A DNA stretch of 64,000 bases from Hydractinia symbiolongicarpus (taxonomy: Eukaryota; Cnidaria; Hydrozoa; Anthoathecata; Hydractiniidae), in NCBI RefSeq assembly GCF_029227915.1, contig NC_079877.1, forward strand, positions 15,238,851 to 15,302,850, written 5' to 3'. Positions 37,948-47,169 of the stretch are shown here, piece after piece (the first letter of the stretch is position 1; each line of letters opens with the position of its first letter). The position numbers and the translations under genes were made by a program. The notes under the pieces are model-generated. The model had not been told where the DNA came from. It saw nothing but the letters and a program-made list of their open reading frames with translations, and did no database searches.

Positions 37948-37955
37948 TAAAGATG
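37946..37955 (+). promoter_or_regulatory. AATAAAG-ATG start context
   Basis: AATAAAG directly precedes the ATG at 37953. It is one of a family of such contexts in this element (see 45344, 48558 and 42518). Confidence 0.45.
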
Positions 37956-38449
37956 TCCGAGATTGCACAAGTATTCGACACAGCCTCTACAGAACATGAA
38001 CATGTTGAAAAGTCTATTGATAAACGCCAGGTCCTGAAGGCCATACGTAAGGGCAAGGGATATCTTCTACCTAAAAATGTACCGAGGAGTTTGTTGAAAA
38101 GGCTCCTGAAGAGGTAATTGACAAGGTACATACCGAGTACCTTCAACGAGAACTCCACGAGAAAGGTGAGAAGACGGCCAAGGCGTTGACTACTCATGTG
38201 ATCAGCCTGTATGCAAATTTGATTGGGAACTTCGTCGACATCGACAATATAGATGAAATACGTCGAGATATCAAAGAAGATCCTATTATCTGCGACTCCG
38301 TGACGGATCTCGGGATCCTTGTTTACTGTAACATTGGGAGGTGTTTAGCGCCAATTTTGGTAGCGGGGTATACCGCAAGACATATGTGTAAAAAAAGGAA
38401 GAAGGCGGAGGTGGAGGCGGAGACTAAGGAGGAGCCTCGGACGGTATAA
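37953..38449 (+). pseudogene. Polinton conserved protein with C-terminal hydrophobic segment
   Basis: Starts MSEIAQVFDTASTEHEHVEK, then KAIRKGKGYLLPKNVPRSLL. A frame change near 38110 leads into HTEYLQRELHEKGEKTAKAL and a helical region. The end has a hydrophobic stretch LGILVYCNIGRCLAPILVAG followed by a Lys-rich tail (KKRKK). It is probably a small membrane-associated virion or morphogenesis protein. No enzymatic motif is seen. The single shift probably inactivates it. Confidence 0.55.
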
Positions 38450-38455
38450 TATAAA

Positions 38456-38826
38456 ATGAGTGAACAAGAACAAAAACAAGAAGAGCGAATCATTACAAAG
38501 CCAGTAAAGCATCCGAAGCGTGTTGCCCAAGGACACAAGTTGGCCGCACTGATAAAGAGGGCACGATAGAGCCTGCAGTCAAGGCCTCTTCTGGGACCAG
38601 TTCCGTACAGTCCATGGACAATGTATACCTTTATGGCGTGGATAGGCTGGCTGTGCTTGCGATAGGGGTTGGTGTCTGGTACAAGTTTAGTAGAGGAGGC
38701 AAAAATGATGGAGAATCTCAAAACACCATCCCTGAGCCCCAGCAGGAAAACATAGCAACACTCAGCCTAAAATTGACATTTTTAAGATGCATTGAATTTT
38801 TTCAAAAAATGACACTAAATAAATGA
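38456..38826 (+). pseudogene. Polinton small membrane protein, frameshifted
   Basis: Opens MSEQEQKQEERIITKPVKHP with a basic KKVA-type block (PKRVAQGHKLAAL). After a frame change near 38565 it continues with a predicted membrane segment (DRLAVLAIGVGVWYKF) and a polar tail. The end overlaps the next start (ATGA). A protein with a basic N-terminus and one TM segment sits at this position in other Polintons (recall). Confidence 0.5.
38816..38825 (+). promoter_or_regulatory. AAATAAATG start context
   Basis: CTAAATAAATG places the AT-rich motif directly on the start codon at 38823, as in poxvirus TAAATG late promoters. The parallel is inference. Confidence 0.45.
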
Positions 38827-39032
38827 CTACAGGCAAAGTAACTCCGAAGGAAAGGGAGATTTTGGACATGTCGTACGAAACAGATGTCGATCTATCTTCT
38901 ACATTTGCAAATGCCATGACAGGTAAGAAATGTTTGGGTATTTCAAGGCCCTCAGCCAAAATGGATATGAATGACGTCCTGAAGATGACGGCGTACTTTG
39001 CGGCAGGGGAGCTTCTCGTGAAATGGCTGTAA
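38823..39032 (+). CDS. Polinton small conserved protein (69 aa), intact
   Basis: Complete frame from ATG to stop: an acidic N-terminal half (ILDMSYETDVDLSSTFANAM) and a C-terminus with a weak hydrophobic helix (VLKMTAYFAAGELLVKWL). It overlaps the preceding gene by four bases. Function unknown. It is intact while neighbours are broken, but it is short enough for this to be chance. Confidence 0.5.
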   Translation: MTTGKVTPKEREILDMSYETDVDLSSTFANAMTGKKCLGISRPSAKMDMNDVLKMTAYFAAGELLVKWL

Positions 39033-39087
39033 GCAAGGGGTGGATCCCCGCGAGCATAGTTCCCAAACCTAAATAGACCGCCTGATA

Positions 39088-39123
39088 ATATTTCTATTTG
39101 TCCTTAGGGACAAATAGAAATAT
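39088..39123 (+). promoter_or_regulatory. 16-bp perfect hairpin before HNH cassette copy C
   Basis: Arms ATATTTCTATTTGTCC and GGACAAATAGAAATAT with a 4-nt loop; the right arm runs into the ATG at 39122. Comparable inverted repeats precede the two other cassette copies. Confidence 0.7.
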
Positions 39124-39410
39124 GGAAGGAACCAAGAGTTGCGCGCACTGTAAGCACTATCTTTCTTTGGGCAATTTCAAGCTCAAAGGAAATGATCAAC
39201 TAACGAGGACAAGCATCAAATGCCTCGATAAAAAGAAAGTGTCAAAGGGGCGTACGTGCCGCTCCGGCAACCAACCCCTGGATTAGCTCATGGTTATCTG
39301 TAGGGATTATATAGAGGCCCAGTTTTCCGAAGGTATGACATTGGAAGACTACGAGTATTTGCACATTGATCACAAGGTTCTGTTTAAAAATGTAGAAGTA
39401 TAAAAACGAG
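39122..39410 (+). pseudogene. HNH-endonuclease cassette, copy C (deleted)
   Basis: Starts MEGTKSCAHCKHYLSLGNFK, a Cys-pair N-terminal module shared with copies A and B. The Cys-rich array present in the others is absent. After an in-frame stop (39284) the same frame carries the HNH-type end: DYIEAQFSEGMTLEDYEYLH then IDHKV. The sequence then runs directly into the middle of the packaging ATPase. It is a remnant left by deletion through the array and beyond the end of the HNH domain. Confidence 0.6.
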
Positions 39411-39416
39411 TATAAA

Positions 39417-39911
39417 AACCACTACCATAATATCGTCATCCTGTGCCTTCCATTGAAATGGAATAAGACATACTTTGAAAGAGCCTCACTATGGAAGGAC
39501 CCTTACGTGTTCCTTATAGACCCCGGAAATGAGCTGTTTGAATGGATCCAAAAACTATCGTCAATGCTAGCTGGTGAAGAGACGTTTTTTGTGGTTTACG
39601 ACATGATATTTGACGAGAACCTCGAAAAACGTCGACATCCCCTACTTGAATTGGCGGTCTCAGACAGGCATCGCAAACACAGCCTGTGGCTATTAACCCA
39701 ATCGTATACGGATTTGCCCAAGAACCTTCGACGTCAACAGAAGCAACTCTTTCTCTGGTATCCCTCAGAAAGAAGTGACATGAGGATGATTGGCGAGGAA
39801 ACCAACCTTATTTCAGGCTGGGATAATATCAAGGCTAATTTGAAAAAATCCAAGCATGCATGCCTATATGTGAGATTGGAGCACCCTAGGACTTGGAAGA
39901 TTCTCGAGTGA
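39417..39911 (+). pseudogene. A32-like packaging ATPase, N-terminal half missing
   Basis: This would pump DNA into the capsid. The remaining part has a strand HNIVILC, then the Walker B-type FFVVYDMIFDE, then a conserved LELAVSDRHRKHSLWLLTQS with the Gln sensor, then YTDLPKNLRRQQKQLFLWYP and a final KKSKHACLYVRLEHP. About 165 residues remain; family members have roughly 230-260. No Walker A loop occurs in any frame upstream, where HNH sequence abuts instead. Loss of Walker A makes it inactive. Confidence 0.75.
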
Positions 39912-39952
39912 CCACGGTTAAATCTTCTGGCCTACGTTGTTATATTAGAAAG

Positions 39953-40426
39953 ATGTCGTCGCGGCTTACGTTTAACACAAAAGCTATTGAAACCTTGTCC
40001 ACCAAACCTATGTTCAAGTGTGCCGATATTGGTAGATTTTGGGCATTGAAAATATTGCCGAGTCATATCGGGATATTCCTACCCTTGCGCGTCATGAGAT
40101 GGGGTTGGAAATTTCGTGACATTGGACGATGCATTGGAGATTGTGCGTCGTTACAAAAAGCCAAAAGCTGTAGGGCTAATCAAGTGGCTCGCCAGGCAGG
40201 CGTCCAGAAATTACAAGATGTACTTAAGGAGCATCGTCAAGCCCTAACGGATAGGGACGCGACCATGGCGGTGATGGCGGGTGATCTAGAGAATAGGAAT
40301 GATGAAATTGTCTTTCTTGGGGATGAGCTAGAGGACAGAGATCGACAACTTACAATGCTCAAAGAACAGTATTTACCACGTGCTCAAGATCATGATATAC
40401 CAAAAACATACCACGCAGGACGATGA
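39953..40426 (+). pseudogene. BRO-like protein with coiled coil, frameshifted
   Basis: The start region LSTKPMFKCADIGRFWAL resembles the first strands of a BRO-N/KilA-N-type DNA-binding domain. The middle of that domain is read in another frame (LDDALEIVRRYKKPKAVGLI). The C-terminal half is a coiled coil with DRDATMAVMAGDLENRNDEI and LEDRDRQL repeats, typical of BRO-family viral proteins (recall). At least two frame changes break it. BRO-type genes occur in large DNA viruses and some Polintons. Confidence 0.55.
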
Positions 40427-40560
40427 CGAGTGTTCCGGCATTGGAGGATGAGGCAGACGCTAATTTTTGCTACTCCTGCGGGTATTAAAAATTACCACTT
40501 TGAAAAATATACATTTTGACCCTTTTGACTGTATGTTAAAAGCTATCGAAATATGAAAAG

Positions 40561-41117
40561 ATGGAAGAATATGTACAAAAAAATCAATTTACAAGGGCTT
40601 ATGATATCCGCGTACCTGTACTGCGTTGCTGCATGAAGGTAGGATCAGTGACTGGTTATTGCCCTACCTGCCTGGAAAATGTTAGGTATCGAAATGGAGA
40701 ATACTGTGAGGGGTTTGAATACCCTACCGACGAAGATCTTTTAAACAGGTTATGGTCAGGGAAAAAAGCATGGGCAATATTCGCAAGGAGGGAAATTGAC
40801 GAGGATCTAGAGTCCGATAATCAAAGCCTAGGACTCCATATTGTTTCGGTCAATTGGAATAAGTATGGTGCACTCTGCTACGAGGTCATCAAAGATGAGG
40901 GGTTGAAGTTGTCGGATTTGGCTGACATGGAAACAATAAGCAATATCCTTAATTTTCCTATGCCGGATAGACGATAACCAGATGCTATCAAAGGTATCGT
41001 ATATGGATACCCGTTCTATACCGAGTCTCCTTTATTGTATGTAAGAGATCCGAGTAAAGAGTTGGAGGATGAACTTTTGGAGGTACTCCTGAAATTATTC
41101 TTTACCAATCCTTGATA
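40561..41117 (+). pseudogene. Unrecognised Polinton protein with one in-frame stop
   Basis: ATG at 40561 (context GAAAAGATGG). It encodes 138 residues to a TAA at 40975-40977, then continues in the same frame for 46 more to 41117, ending LLKLFFTNP. It contains a Cys pair (GYCPTCLENVRYRNGEYC) and an acidic C-terminal region. Its 3' end overlaps the end of the convergent integrase by about 16 bp. I do not recognise a family. The read-on suggests a single nonsense mutation in a protein of about 185 residues. Confidence 0.5.
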
Positions 41118-42090
41118 TGCTCCGGGGGTACCTGAACATGCTCTGGATTAAGCATCAATTCTTCTGACACGAAGATGCGATCGGGACCATCCTTTAAATA
41201 GTACAAAAGACGACTACCTGATACTATACGATCCAACCTGTAAGTATGTTTGCTGTAAAAGTCGTCAGTGGCAAGTCTTTTAGAGTCATCATGCTCCTCT
41301 CCTGGTTGTAGCAGATACAAGTACAAACCATCCTCAGGCAGAGGCTTTTCCTCGGGATATTGCTGACCTTTTGCAAGTGGGACATACTCGAGCTTAATCG
41401 CCTTGTTGGGCGTTATACCAATCATGGCAGTCTTCCTGCTGTTTAGACTTTTGACGATAGTGCACAGGTACTTGACCCAAATGGTACTAGGCTCGCCAGA
41501 GGCCAACTCCTGTGCATCCTGGGGTTTAAAGAGCCTTTCAGCAAGTACCTTGTTGTACGACTCGACAAAGGCCGTAAATGTATGGTGATATTTGGTGGTA
41601 GCCCGTTTAATCTCAACGTTTTTACCCTCCAGTAGCTTCGTTACATCTGATTTGAACACACTACCGTTATCACACTGAAAAATCTTAGGGTATCGTAAAG
41701 ATCCTGCGTGGTAGATATCCTTAATCATCCCTGCAACCTCCCTAGCCTTTTTGGTACGTAGAGGCCTAATGAGGCCACGTCAATACCCGTGAGAATGTAC
41801 TTGTTGGTGCTTTCATACAGTTTGTCATGGGGCATGTACAGTAAATCAAACTGATGCATCTCGTTAGGACCCGTAACGGTAAAATGGGGGTAATCAATAC
41901 GTTTAGGACCCTTGATGTGTCTCAGCCACAAGAGTTGATGAGACAGCCAGTGGATTACTTGGTTTTTGGAGAGACCACTCTCCTTCGCGAGGAATATGAT
42001 AGCCTTGCGCCCGATCCACAGATGTTCTGGGGTGTAGTAAATTTGGCTTAATTTCTCCGCTTCCTCTTCGGTAAGAACGTGTGGTGATGC
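41102..42090 (-). pseudogene. Retroviral-type (RVE) integrase, one frameshift
   Basis: Catalyses insertion of the element. The N-terminal helical region, TPEHLWIGRKA then LSKNQVIHWLSHQLLWLRH, is followed by the DDE core. The first Asp is in FTVTGPNEMHQFDLLYMPHD, the second in YPKIFQCDNGSVFKSD, and the Glu in FTAFVESYNKVLAERL. A C-terminal chromo/SH3-like tail ends at 41102. One frame change at about 41730-41745 separates the first Asp from the rest. All three acidic residues are present. The 5' limit is approximate. Confidence 0.8.
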
Positions 42091-42099
42091 TTTTGACCT

Positions 42100-42520
42100 A
42101 TTTTTTTATTATACATGTCAAAAACGTTTTTACAGATAAGCTACGAAGACTTGCTGGCATAGGGAGCCAACAATGAAGCTCAATTTCCAATCCTGTGGCT
42201 GCTTTCAAGGCGTGTAAAAATCTTTCAATTCAGGTTTTTTCTCGTTTGAGGCTATATAATACCTGTACATGTCGTCATCTAATTTTCAACCTCTTCCCTG
42301 CCTTTATTTGCAATTCCCGTTGCTTACCGAACCAGTCGATCTTTGCCTGTCAGTCTTGTACCCATTTAGCCTGGGGTTCTTGTAGTTGTTCCATCGTTTG
42401 GTCGTGCCTTTTCCGTTCCGCTTCTTCGTGTCCCAAAAGTTTAGAAAATAGATAGTTGGTTCCTGAAAATGCTAGCGCGTTGATTAGAGCTTCCCCTGCC
42501 ATTATCGCGAGAGTTGCCAT
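42100..42520 (-). pseudogene. Polinton conserved helical protein, truncated by stops
   Basis: Starts at 42520 (AAATAAAGATG context): MATLAIMAGEALINALAFSG then TNYLFSKLLGHEEAERKRHD, a hydrophobic Ala/Gly-rich start followed by a charged coiled coil. An in-frame TGA lies near 42360, with a second one later. I recall relatives with the same start in other Polintons, but no function is known. The left end is approximate. Confidence 0.5.
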
Positions 42521-42528
42521 CTTTATTT
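42518..42528 (-). promoter_or_regulatory. AAATAAAG-ATG start context
   Basis: On the minus strand AAAATAAAGATG covers the start at 42520. It matches the contexts at 37953, 45351 and 48565. Confidence 0.45.
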
Positions 42529-42549
42529 TGAGGCGAAACGATTGCTTTT

Positions 42550-43342
42550 TTAAATGTTCTCACCCGCCCACATAGGTTGAGTGTAGGTGTAGTGAAGCTT
42601 ACTAGCAACCTCAGCAAGCGAAGGATCATCGCCATTTTCTCTATACTTGAGCGGGATTTTGTGATCGATATGCCACTTTCCATGGCTGCCCAGGCCATAC
42701 TCTCAGGAAACTTGGCCTCAATATGAACCCGCAGTGTAGAGATATCGCACCCGATGTACTCCTGGGAACTGAGCTCCTTGTTTCCTTTCAGGGCGAGTGG
42801 GTTCGGCTGCTTACAACACCAGCTAGATGGCCATCAGGGTCGCAAATTGGACAGGTGGATCTCCTTTTTTCATGCCTGAAAAACTGACTACCTTTACACT
42901 CTTTGCAATAGGCCCTCACCTTTTGATGGTCGCAAATCTGGCTGCCTTTGCACTCTTTGCATTGGGATTTCACCTATTGATGATGGCAATACTGAACGCC
43001 CTTGCATTCTTTGCACTGACCCCTCTGTCGTTCGTGTTTACAAATCTGCCTCCCTCTGCAGTCCTCGCAATGGGACTTCTGCCTTTCATGTTTACAAATC
43101 TGTCTCCCCTTGCAGTCCTTGCACTGGGCCCTCATATTTTCATGGTTACAAATCTCACTGCCCCGGCAGTCCTTGCAGCAAGCCCTCCGCCTACCATGGA
43201 TGCACTTTGTACGTCCCCTTGGCTCCTTGGCTACATTCAGGCATTTGATACAACTTTTTGTCAGTTGATCGTTGCCCTTGATCCTAAAGTTGTCCAAAGA
43301 AAGATAGTGCTTACAGTGTGTGCATCTCTTGGTTCCTTCCAT
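42550..43342 (-). pseudogene. Cys-rich array plus HNH endonuclease, cassette copy A
   Basis: The start MEGTKRCTHCKHYLSLDNFR is followed by an 18-residue repeat of the form CKDCRGRQICKHERQRGQ. About six units are visible and are likely zinc-binding. After a stop at about 42974 the array continues in the same frame and gives CPICDPDGHL. Across a frame change follows an HNH core, LRVHIEAKF then GKWHIDHKIPLKYRENG, ending at 42550. Array-plus-HNH proteins occur in giant viruses and algae (recall) and behave like mobile endonuclease genes. This is the only copy that keeps both parts. Confidence 0.65.
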
Positions 43343-43387
43343 ATTAAGTCGTTTTTGCCCCTAGAGACAAACACGAGTTGTGATCAT

Positions 43388-43413
43388 TAGTACTCCACAG
43401 AATGAAACCGTAT
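43388..43413 (-). repeat. Duplicated fragment of the capsid gene's 3' end
   Basis: The minus strand reads RFHSVEY then a stop, closely matching the true end of the major capsid gene (RFHLVEY stop at 44046). This shows that the duplication that made cassettes A and B included the capsid gene's last codons. Confidence 0.6.
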
Positions 43414-44000
43414 TTATTCTGACTGTTTGCTTTTCTTGCATTCCTTACACCGATCCCTCCGCTTCTCATGAGGGCAAATTTTACTGCCCTTGCATTCTTT
43501 GCAATAGGTTCTTCTTTTCTTATGCTGGCAAACCTGACTCCCCTTGCATTCTTTGCACTGGGATCTCAGTTTTCCATGGGGGCATATTTGACTTCCCCTA
43601 CGCTCTTAACATTGGGACCTCCGCCGTTAATGGGGGCAAATTTGACTGCCCTTGCATTCTTTGCAATAGGCACTCCTTTTTTCATGGTGGCATAACTGAC
43701 CTCCCTTGGAGTCCTTACAATAGGCTCTCTGCTTTTGATGGGGGCATATTTGACTTCCCTTGCATTCTTTGCAGCGAGCTCTCCTTCTTTCATAGTGGCA
43801 AATCCGACCTCCCTTGCAATCCTTACAATAGGCTCTCTGCCTTTGATGTACCATGGGTACATTTGTTTTTGGTACGCCGCTGGTTCTTTTTATCCAGGCA
43901 TTAGATACAACGTTTTGTTGTTTGACCACTTTTCAACACCCTAAATGCATCTAAGGCCAACATTTTTTTTACAATTTGGGCAACTTTTGGTTCCTTCCAT
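43414..44000 (-). pseudogene. Cys-rich array, cassette copy B (no HNH)
   Basis: Same 5' context and start as copy A (ATG at 44000, MEGTK-type start). An array of about eight CKECKGSQICPHxKxR units follows, spread over two frames, ending RCKECKKSKQSE and a stop at 43414. No HNH region follows. The plus-strand hydrophobic frames here are antisense shadows of the array. Confidence 0.6.
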
Positions 44001-44003
44001 ATT

Positions 44004-44038
44004 AACTCGTATTTGTCCTCAGGGAACAAATACGAGTT
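44004..44038 (-). promoter_or_regulatory. 13-bp hairpin before cassette copy B
   Basis: Perfect arms AACTCGTATTTGT and ACAAATACGAGTT, 9-nt loop, directly between the capsid gene stop and the cassette ATG. A mismatched version lies at about 43346-43380 before copy A. Confidence 0.7.
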
Positions 44039-44045
44039 GTGGTCA

Positions 44046-45318
44046 TTAATACTCTACCAAGTGGAATCGCCCGCCTAGGATTTTCAACTGCGCGTCCATC
44101 ATCAAATAGACGTAACATCTAAAATGCCCGGTTACGTCGGCTTTCTTGCATATGTGCAACGTGACGCCGTCGCTCAGGCGTTAAAGGGGCTTTCCGCTAC
44201 CGTGCAGGCACGGATCCGGGCTTGCTCTAAAATCAACGAATAACGCATATATTTCGTTGAAGAATTGGCCAAGTGTCACATTCGATTGATGGCTACCGAA
44301 AAGGTTGAAGACTTGTTCCAGATTATCCTTGGGAAGCATGGCATGAGAGTACAGCTGATTAGGCTCACCCTTGACAGTGATGCTAATCATCTCAATCTTG
44401 GGGTTATAGAAGACTTCATTTACACCAGCATAGGCTTTCACTTTCCCACGGTCTATAAAGAGTAGCAAAATGCCTTTGGGGCTCTTAGTAGGGGTATCAA
44501 TCTGAAGGTTGTAACTCGTGTCTTCTTTTTTCATGGTTACCACCTTGCTTCTTAGGATCCTTTCGTAGGGCAGCGCTAGACGGTTATACCTTGACATCAT
44601 GGCAATTGCCAGGCTTTTATGAGTGATCTTGTCAAGCTCCAGTTTGACATTTGTGATTTTGTACGCGGCGTCAGGTGCCTTAGCCGTGGCCCCGGTGCCT
44701 GTCCCTGCATCTTTGATCACGTCAGCATGCGGCGCGAAATGCAGAACGAACTGCAATCTGTCATGGAGTTCTGCCTGATAAAAAGGGAGATCCCTCGTCA
44801 GTTCGAACATCCTGCCGAACGGAATACAAAAGGTGTTGCCATACGCCGCGGCGATGGCTTTCTCATCATCCGTACCGAAGTACTCAGTAGCCTTTGAGCT
44901 GCAGGGCTCTGATTGTACCATCGTTGGGGTTGATGACTTACAAAATGAGGTTGTTTTTCCGATCGAATTTGGGCAGCCACAAGTCCCGGTACACTGCCAG
45001 GATATTGTAATCAGATATATTCTGTACCTCATTGACATTCAGGGTAACTCGCAGATTTCTCACCAGGCTTTTGCCGATATTACTGACTAGGGTACGCTTC
45101 GTATTGGTCCCCGTTAGCTCCAGGTCAAACACGAGTTTGAGACTTCCAGGAAATATAACATCGTTCTGGGACATATTTGGAATGTCTACATAGAGGTCTT
45201 CATTCTGGTTAATAGTGCTTGGTATATGGCTTATATGAACCCGTTGTTTCCGTCCCTCGATACCAAAAAGCTGCTTCGTTTCTGCGTAGGGATCCAATGT
45301 AGTTCCAAATGCACACAT
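44046..45318 (-). pseudogene. Major capsid protein (double jelly-roll), broken
   Basis: This would build the hexons of an icosahedral capsid. ATG at 45318. The first jelly-roll start has EDLYVDIPNMSQNDVIFPGS, then LVSNIGKSLVRNLRVTLNVN and the conserved DYNILAVYRDLW. The middle carries IAAAYGNTFCIPFGRMFELT, then LPFYQAELHDRLQFVLHFAP and KGILLLFIDRGKVKAY; the end RCYVYLMMDAQLKIL fits the last strand. The frame changes near 44960 and again near 44200, so the protein of about 420 residues is split over at least three frames. Pattern recognition is from recall of Polinton capsid proteins. A capsid could not be made from this copy. Confidence 0.7.
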
Positions 45319-45343
45319 GTATATTTATATAAGGGAAATTTTA

Positions 45344-45353
45344 AATAAAGATG
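45344..45353 (+). promoter_or_regulatory. AAATAAAG-ATG start context
   Basis: TTAAATAAAGATG covers the start at 45351, in the 32-bp gap between the divergent capsid gene and this gene. Confidence 0.45.
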
Positions 45354-46625
45354 CCAAATAATCCAATATTTGTACCTGACATTGATATTGATGATGAAGA
45401 GGATGAGGGCCATCCAGATAAACCTGATGATACCACGTCAAAACTCCCCGGAACGCCGGAGCCTTCAACAGACCAATAGCAGGGGACACGCTTTCAGGGC
45501 AGAGGCAGATAATACTAAAATCATAGGTCAACGGCTTTTACGATCATCTTGGGGAGAAGTTGGGGTTACCTTATGCGAGATCTTATGATGCCTTCAGGGT
45601 GGATAAAGGGAATCAACTTATTGTTAGGAGATAGTGAAAGGGAAAAAAACCTTCAAGGAAATAGTGATTAAAAATCAAGATGGTACTTTAAAAACTGTTG
45701 GCCAGATACAAACGTTGCTAGTGCAAGCCCTGGGTTTTGTCGACTATGTTACACCCAACAGGGGTGATAAATTTAGGGCCCAGAATCTCTTGAAAAAGTA
45801 TAGCAAAATAGAAAGGAGGTTGAGAACGCTGAAAATATTGAGATGGAATCGCTAGAGGAGATCGACGAATTTGTAGATGCCACGGAGAGCCTTATACAAG
45901 ACACTTCGTTTGCTGGGCCTGATAAAGGTGGAATCACCGAACGTGAAAGAAGGGAGCTTGACCTCGAACTTCAGACATTAAGGGGTAACTTGAAAAGCTT
46001 GAAAAACAAGATGATTCTATACAACAGCAAGATTAACAAGGCAGAGGGCAAGGTGAAAGAACTTGAGAAGCAGAAAGCCGGGACAGACGAAGGACAACAA
46101 GCTAATCTTGAGAGGGAAATAGAAAAGGTGAAGAAAGAGATTAAGGATCTAAACGATAAGAAAAAGGCCATAAGGGAAGCACATGGCACACTATCCACTG
46201 ACATATACCCCCAGCTGAGATACATCAAGGACACGCGGTTGAAAATCGCCGAAGATAACACATCTCTGCTTGAGAAGCTTAAGATTTTGTTTAAGGAGCA
46301 GGGCATAACTATAGCGAGTATCGTCTCTGCTAATGGTCTACTGATAAGCACCATTGTACTCTCCGTTACGGGAGAGAGTGCCGCGGCAGGTGCTGCAGGA
46401 GGAAGTGCCGCAGCTTGAAAGGTTTGGAAAGTTCCTGAAATATTTGGCCAGTAAGGCAGGTGCTGCCCTACCTGGTGTTATGGGTACGGTTGCCTTCTTC
46501 CTTCTGAGGGTGCCGGCGACAGTCGTAGAATACGTGGAAGAGCATCTGTAAATGGCCTTTGCAGCCGCTGCCGGGTTTGACGTGTTCTATGTTGGGGGGT
46601 GGGTGGGTCTGATATTAGTTATTTA
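45351..46625 (+). pseudogene. Polinton coiled-coil membrane protein, broken
   Basis: ATG at 45351: MPNNPIFVPDIDIDDEEDEG, an acidic start. After frame changes come YDHLGEKLGLPYARSYDAF, a stop at 45630, and GTLKTVGQIQTLLVQALGFV. A long coiled coil spans about 45843-46260 (LQTLRGNLKSLKNKMILYNS; KKEIKDLNDKKKAIREAHG). Hydrophobic segments follow: IASIVSANGLLISTIVLSV, then in another frame GAALPGVMGTVAFFLLRVPA. The order of acidic start, coiled coil and membrane end is a conserved Polinton gene (recall), probably a minor virion protein. At least three breaks. Confidence 0.6.
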
Positions 46626-46665
46626 AGCCAGATGTAGGCAATAATGATCCCCACCCCTGTCGTGA

Positions 46666-47163
46666 TTAATGCAGCCTTGTTATCCTCATGTTGGTTTTCC
46701 GGAGGTTCCCTGTGCACAGGTGGATGTATAGGAGGTGTAGCATGCTTGGGGGTTGGTTTGATATTTGCCATATGCCTGATGGTATGCTCGGTATGCCTAA
46801 GGGGTGTAGCATGTATAGGTGTTTTGATAGTATGCCTGGAAGGTGTAGTATGCCGGGAGGTGTGGTATGTATAGGTGCTTTGATAGTATGCTTGAGGGGT
46901 GCGGCTGCTGCATGCCTGACAATAGGCTTGTTATTCATATCAATTTGGACCTCCACATTGACATTTGCAGGTGCTATGAGCATGTTGTTGTTATACCCCA
47001 CAATATTGCCTATTCGCAAGTTCATGTCGGAAGGCAGCATGTATGTGCTTGGCATGACGGCAAAATTAACTGGTGTTCTGGCATACTGCAACACCTTCTG
47101 AAACTCAGCGATATCATGCCCTACATTCTCCTGGGGTTGTACCATGGCTTCAAACTTTTGCAT
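46666..47163 (-). CDS. Polinton conserved protein, Pro-rich C-terminus
   Basis: Open frame of 165 residues from ATG at 47163: MQKFEAMVQPQENVGHDIAE, then FQKVLQYARTPVNFAVMPST, with a Pro/His/Leu-rich C-terminal half made of imperfect repeats (HTTPPGILHLPGILSKH). It directly follows the gene at 47170-47880. It appears uninterrupted, but the C-terminal part may have shifted out of its original frame. Function unknown. Confidence 0.5.
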   Translation of the reverse strand: MQKFEAMVQPQENVGHDIAEFQKVLQYARTPVNFAVMPSTYMLPSDMNLRIGNIVGYNNNMLIAPANVNVEVQIDMNNKPIVRHAAAAPLKHTIKAPIHTTPPGILHLPGILSKHLYMLHPLGIPSIPSGIWQISNQPPSMLHLLYIHLCTGNLRKTNMRITRLH

Positions 47164-47169
47164 TAAAAT

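Noticed and set aside
42827-43904. Long plus-strand frames rich in Leu/Phe/Ala (membrane-protein-like) opposite the Cys arrays
   Set aside because: They are antisense readings of the Cys/Lys-rich repeats; the minus-strand Cys spacing and HNH end explain the sequence.
42550-44000. EsV-1-7-type cysteine domain
   Set aside because: The Cys spacing here (C-x2-C-x5-C-x-H, 18-residue unit) differs from that domain's longer spacing as I recall it.
46644-47166. Plus-strand Cys/Val/Gly-rich frames
   Set aside because: Antisense shadow of the Pro/His/Leu-rich C-terminus of the minus-strand gene at 46666-47163.
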